A DNA stretch of 64,000 nt from Pectinatus haikarae. Lineage in GTDB: Bacteria; Bacillota; Negativicutes; Selenomonadales; Selenomonadaceae. The stretch's first letter is position 1. Every line of letters begins with the position of its first letter. The stretch lies in the NCBI RefSeq assembly GCF_030813505.1, contig NZ_JAUSUE010000017.1; one strand, given 5' to 3'. This document shows, one piece after another, positions 61,417 through 64,000 of this stretch. A program made the translations under genes and the position numbers. Below the pieces are notes generated by a model. The model worked only from the letters and a program-made list of their open reading frames with translations, was not told where the DNA came from and ran no database searches.

Positions 61417-61431
61417 AGTAACTATGTTACT
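61417..61431. promoter_or_regulatory. Candidate HxlR operator
   Basis: AGTAAC-TAT-GTTACT is a perfect 15-bp palindrome between the divergent genes. GTA..TAC-type dyads are usual for HxlR regulators, so autoregulation and control of both units is likely. Confidence 0.6.
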
Positions 61432-61519
61432 CTAAGGTGCTTACTTTACTATTGTTCCTTATGGCTGTATTATAAACCTATAGAAGAAAAAACACAATTT
61501 TAATTGGAGGTAATTTATC

Positions 61520-62146
61520 ATGAAAATCGGTATTATCGGTGCCAACGGAAAGGCCGGACGCTTAATTGTGAAAGAAGCTCTGAGCAGAGACCTTGATGTC
61601 ACAGCAATCGTTCGCCATGAAAACAAAAGTGACGCTGTTAAGGCAATACAAAAGGACTTATTTGATTTAAGCTATGATGATTTAAAAGCCTTTGATGTGA
61701 TCATTGACGCAGTCGGCACCACCTCGGAAAATGCTGCACAGCATATAACGTCCCTAAAGCATCTGGCTGATGTTCTAAAGGAAAAGCCTAATCGTCTGCT
61801 CATTATCGGCGGGGCAGGCAGTCTTTATACCAATGCTGAGCATACTTTAAAGCTTATCGACGCACCGGATTTTCCTGATTCTTTCAAACCTGTAGCTTCA
61901 AGCATGAGTCAAGCCCTGGACAATCTGCGTAAGATAAGTGATGTGAACTGGACTTTCATAAGTCCCGCAGCTGATTTTCGTTATGATGGTGCGCGAACCG
62001 GCAGTTATATTTTAGCAGGCGAAGAATTTACCGTTAATTCTAAAGGCGAAAGTATTTTAAGCTATGCTGATTATGCCATTGCCATGATTGATGAAGCTGT
62101 GAAGGGCAACCATATACGGCAGAGAATCTCTGTTGTTGGTAAATAA
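61520..62146 (+). CDS. NAD(P)H-binding protein, NmrA/YwnB-like
   Basis: A 208-residue Rossmann-fold protein with GANGKAGRLIVKEALSR near 8, DVIIDAVGT near 69 and PAADFRYDGARTGSY near 153, matching small atypical SDR proteins that bind NADPH. GGAGGTAATTTATC precedes the ATG. It is paired with the nitroreductase and is likely induced together with it. Confidence 0.85.
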   Translation: MKIGIIGANGKAGRLIVKEALSRDLDVTAIVRHENKSDAVKAIQKDLFDLSYDDLKAFDVIIDAVGTTSENAAQHITSLKHLADVLKEKPNRLLIIGGAGSLYTNAEHTLKLIDAPDFPDSFKPVASSMSQALDNLRKISDVNWTFISPAADFRYDGARTGSYILAGEEFTVNSKGESILSYADYAIAMIDEAVKGNHIRQRISVVGK

Positions 62147-62168
62147 GTATTAAAAGGACGTGTCCATT

Positions 62169-62906
62169 ATGAAGGATGTTATTGAAACTATAAAAAATCA
62201 TCGCTCTATACGTCATTATCTGGACAAACCAATTCCTGACGCGGTGCTGAATGAAATTTTACAGGCAGCTCAGTCTATGCCGACATCCATAAACGGGCAG
62301 CAGCTTTCACTTATCGTGATAAAGGATAAAAATAAACGCCAAAAAATTGCTCACCTTACCGGTGATCAGCCCTGGATAGCGCAGGCTCCCGTTTTAGTCA
62401 TTTTTACTGCCGATTTTTATCGCTCAGATTTGGCTTGCAGGAAGAACGGACAAAGGCAAGTGATTCATGAAAGCGTGGAAGGAACATTGGTAGGTGCTGT
62501 CGATGCGGGCATAGCTATGGGAGCAGCGATCATCGCAGCGGAGTCACTGGGATTGGGCATTGTTCCTATCGGCGCAGTGCGGCGTGATCCCGCACAAATG
62601 ATCAACCTGCTTGAACTTCCCCCATATACTTATCCGTTAGTCGGACTTGTCATCGGTTATCCTGCCGATCCATCCGCTTTAAAACCGCGCTTTCCGTCCG
62701 GTACATTTGTTCATGAGGAAGTATATCAGAAAGACGGTGTACAAAATGCCATTGACGAATACGATAAAAAAATGGAAGACTATTACAAAGAGCGCGGCGA
62801 CAAACAAACTGACTGGAGTTCACAGGTAACCGGTGCCTATAAGCAGGTCTACTTTCCCCAAGTTTATCCGACAATGAAAAAGCAAGGTTTTTTAAACGAT
62901 AAATAA
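62169..62906 (+). CDS. FMN-dependent nitroreductase, NfsA/NfrA type
   Basis: A 245-residue flavoprotein: TIKNHRSIRHYLDKPI at the N-terminus and MPTSINGQQLSLIVIKD are the FMN-binding segments, and ESLGLGIVPIGAVRRDP is the central NfsA-type motif. It probably reduces nitroaromatics or quinones with NAD(P)H. ATG at 62169 behind AAAAGGACGTG; the in-frame GTG at 62160 is less likely. Ends at a strong terminator. Confidence 0.88.
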   Translation: MKDVIETIKNHRSIRHYLDKPIPDAVLNEILQAAQSMPTSINGQQLSLIVIKDKNKRQKIAHLTGDQPWIAQAPVLVIFTADFYRSDLACRKNGQRQVIHESVEGTLVGAVDAGIAMGAAIIAAESLGLGIVPIGAVRRDPAQMINLLELPPYTYPLVGLVIGYPADPSALKPRFPSGTFVHEEVYQKDGVQNAIDEYDKKMEDYYKERGDKQTDWSSQVTGAYKQVYFPQVYPTMKKQGFLNDK

Positions 62907-62925
62907 ATAAAATAATAATTTGAAC

Positions 62926-62955
62926 AAAAAAGGAGCCCAAACGGCTCCTTTTTTG
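62926..62955. terminator. Bidirectional terminator
   Basis: AAAAAGGAGCC-CAAAC-GGCTCCTTTTTTG ends the nitroreductase transcript and, on the other strand, the small secreted-protein gene. Confidence 0.9.
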
Positions 62956-62969
62956 TCATATCAGAAAAA

Positions 62970-63179
62970 TCAATCCCAACAATTATAGACACCATCTTTA
63001 TCCCCACCTGCTCTGCCGTATCCGCCGCAGAACTGGCTGCCCTGATCTGATGCAGCTGCAGATGAAACAGCAGCATTATTTGCATCTGTACCGGACCCGG
63101 CTGCTGCAAACGCCGTAAATGAAAAAGCTGTTATTGCCAGCGCAGCAGATAAAGAAATTAACATTTTTTTACTCTTCAT
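62970..63179 (-). CDS. Small secreted protein of unknown function
   Basis: A 69-residue product. A classic signal peptide (MKSKKMLISLSAALAITAFS) ends near AFAAA. The mature part of about 40 residues is alanine-, glycine- and serine-rich with two cysteines (QFCGGYGR and YNCWD). The ATG at 63179 follows GGGAGGTTTTATT. I know no family; the two cysteines may form a disulfide. Confidence 0.65.
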   Translation of the reverse strand: MKSKKMLISLSAALAITAFSFTAFAAAGSGTDANNAAVSSAAASDQGSQFCGGYGRAGGDKDGVYNCWD

Positions 63180-63489
63180 AATAAAACCTCCCGCCAATTT
63201 AGATGAAGAAAGTAAATAATAACTTTTCCTAAAATAATGGTAGCAATAAATTATGACAAAACTATGACAGAAACTATTTTATCTGTGTACATTCTTTATA
63301 ATTTATTTACCTGATACATGTGCATCATCTTCAAAACTTAATCTATTTTTATGAATTTATTATTTTTGGTTACCCAAAAATAAGCATTAGTAAACATTGA
63401 CAAAATTTATATAATTTATTATAATTACCCATATTAATTTGATCATATATTATTTATAATATATTGTTGATTCAAACGGAGAGAATAAA
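63180..63489. other. AT-rich intergenic region with promoters
   Basis: Contains the promoter at 63397-63425 for the DUF2292 gene and presumably one for the secreted-protein gene, not resolved. No gene seen. Confidence 0.45.
63397..63425 (+). promoter_or_regulatory. Consensus sigma-A promoter of the DUF2292 gene
   Basis: TTGACA and TATAAT are both perfect and 17 bp apart, about 65 bp before the start codon. It should be a strong promoter. Confidence 0.8.
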
Positions 63490-63855
63490 ATGGCAATTGC
63501 TAAAAATACAACGGCATTATCAAAAATAAATAGCGGTACTATGAAAATTATTACAAAACTGCTGAAGGACGTTTTTCACGGAGAAATTACCTTAATAGTG
63601 CAGAATTCCTGCTTGATTCAAGTGGAAAGAAACGAAAAGATTCGTTTGGCTGATATCGCCAAATATGATCAGTACGCTGCAAAGGCTACTCTTACAAACT
63701 ATGATTCTATATGTAAAAAAATTCAGCAGGAGTTTAGCAGCTTGGAATATGGAAATATCGTCATAATAATAAAATCCGGGCGAGTAGTACAGGTTGAACG
63801 AACGGAAAAGCATCGTTTTCAGGGTTTTACAGGAATGGACGGCGAAGGTATTTAA
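63490..63855 (+). CDS. Tandem DUF2292 (YezD-like) protein
   Basis: A 121-residue protein with two copies of a short repeat: FHGEITLIVQNSCLIQVERNEKIRL (about 30-54) and EYGNIVIIIKSGRVVQVERTEKHRF (about 88-112). DUF2292/YezD proteins usually have one copy in about 60 residues and often neighbour sulfur-assimilation genes. Function unknown. AGAGAATAAA precedes the ATG. Confidence 0.8.
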   Translation: MAIAKNTTALSKINSGTMKIITKLLKDVFHGEITLIVQNSCLIQVERNEKIRLADIAKYDQYAAKATLTNYDSICKKIQQEFSSLEYGNIVIIIKSGRVVQVERTEKHRFQGFTGMDGEGI

Positions 63856-63871
63856 AATTTGCTATATATAA

Positions 63872-63906
63872 AGGAAGCCGTCGGCTGAACAGCCGACGGC
63901 TTCCTT
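63872..63906 (+). terminator. Hairpin after the DUF2292 gene
   Basis: GGAAGCCGTCGGCT pairs with AGCCGACGGCTTCC. The stem is strong, but only TT follows, so termination strength is uncertain. Confidence 0.65.
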
Positions 63907-64000
63907 GGGGCTATGAATAAAAGTCTGTAAATAAGGTCTTCTATGATAGTTAATAAAGAATTAATAAATCGTCATTTCGTTAGAGCTATCATGCCAGTAA

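Noticed and set aside
1..64000. CRISPR arrays, tRNA or rRNA genes, prophage or transposase genes
   Set aside because: None found: no regularly spaced repeats, no cloverleaf-like intergenic stretches, and no recombinase-type proteins.

Overview
The window reads as chromosome of a low-GC, anaerobic, fermentative Firmicute. A member of the Negativicutes (Selenomonadales/Sporomusaceae type) is my best guess, from the mix of a Dcu-type C4-dicarboxylate carrier, glycyl-radical chemistry and many nitrogenase-like genes; this is inference, since there is no rRNA or other taxonomic marker. Almost everything between 4.7 and 57.5 kb concerns acquiring sulfur from organic compounds.

Layout. 0.2-4.5 kb: threonine dehydratase, a Dcu-type carrier and S-adenosylmethionine synthetase. 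4.7-12.3 kb (minus strand): a nitrogenase-like H-D-K set, a radical SAM protein and an SsuABC-type transporter. The D and K subunits here have lost nearly every cysteine that would hold a P-cluster or cofactor. 12.4-14.4 kb: a Crp/Fnr-family regulator and a second radical SAM paralogue. 14.7-20.7 kb (minus strand): isethionate sulfite-lyase (islA), its activase and a sulfonate ABC transporter, behind a leader that looks like a riboswitch or attenuator. 21.1-28.0 kb (plus strand): GntR regulator, DUF1847 protein, cystine-type ABC transporter, D-cysteine desulfhydrase and a MalY/PatB C-S lyase. 29.0-31.2 kb: NifX-, NifB- and NifH-like genes. 31.5-57.5 kb: a dense plus-strand array with four NifD-like and three NifK-like genes with intact cluster cysteines, two SsuABC-type transport systems (one with four permeases and duplicated binding proteins), transsulfuration enzymes, a MetNIQ-type importer and O-acetylhomoserine sulfhydrylase. 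57.6-64 kb: ordinary accessory genes (odd chemoreceptor, SMR pair, EamA exporter, HxlR/NmrA/nitroreductase set, DUF2292 protein).

How it fits together. The intact D/K pairs, with NifB-like cofactor maturase, NifH-like reductase and a MetY gene directly downstream, match the known nitrogenase-like methylthio-alkane reductase (MAR) system, which releases methanethiol from thioethers for methionine synthesis. IslA would release sulfite from isethionate, and DcyD and PatB would release sulfide from cysteine-type substrates. The shared theme is sulfur scavenging, with each module carrying its own importer.

Regulation. Three promoters facing three different modules carry the same palindrome (TGTCG-N6-CGAC), each centred exactly 34.5 bp from the proximal end of the -10 box (about -41.5 from the start site). 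This is the class II geometry of Crp/Fnr activators, and a Crp/Fnr protein with a non-canonical recognition helix is encoded among them. Several leaders also carry terminators preceded by a conserved RNA element. The strongest candidates for something undescribed are the cysteine-stripped nitrogenase-like module with its CX8CX2C radical SAM proteins, this regulon, and the isethionate-operon leader.
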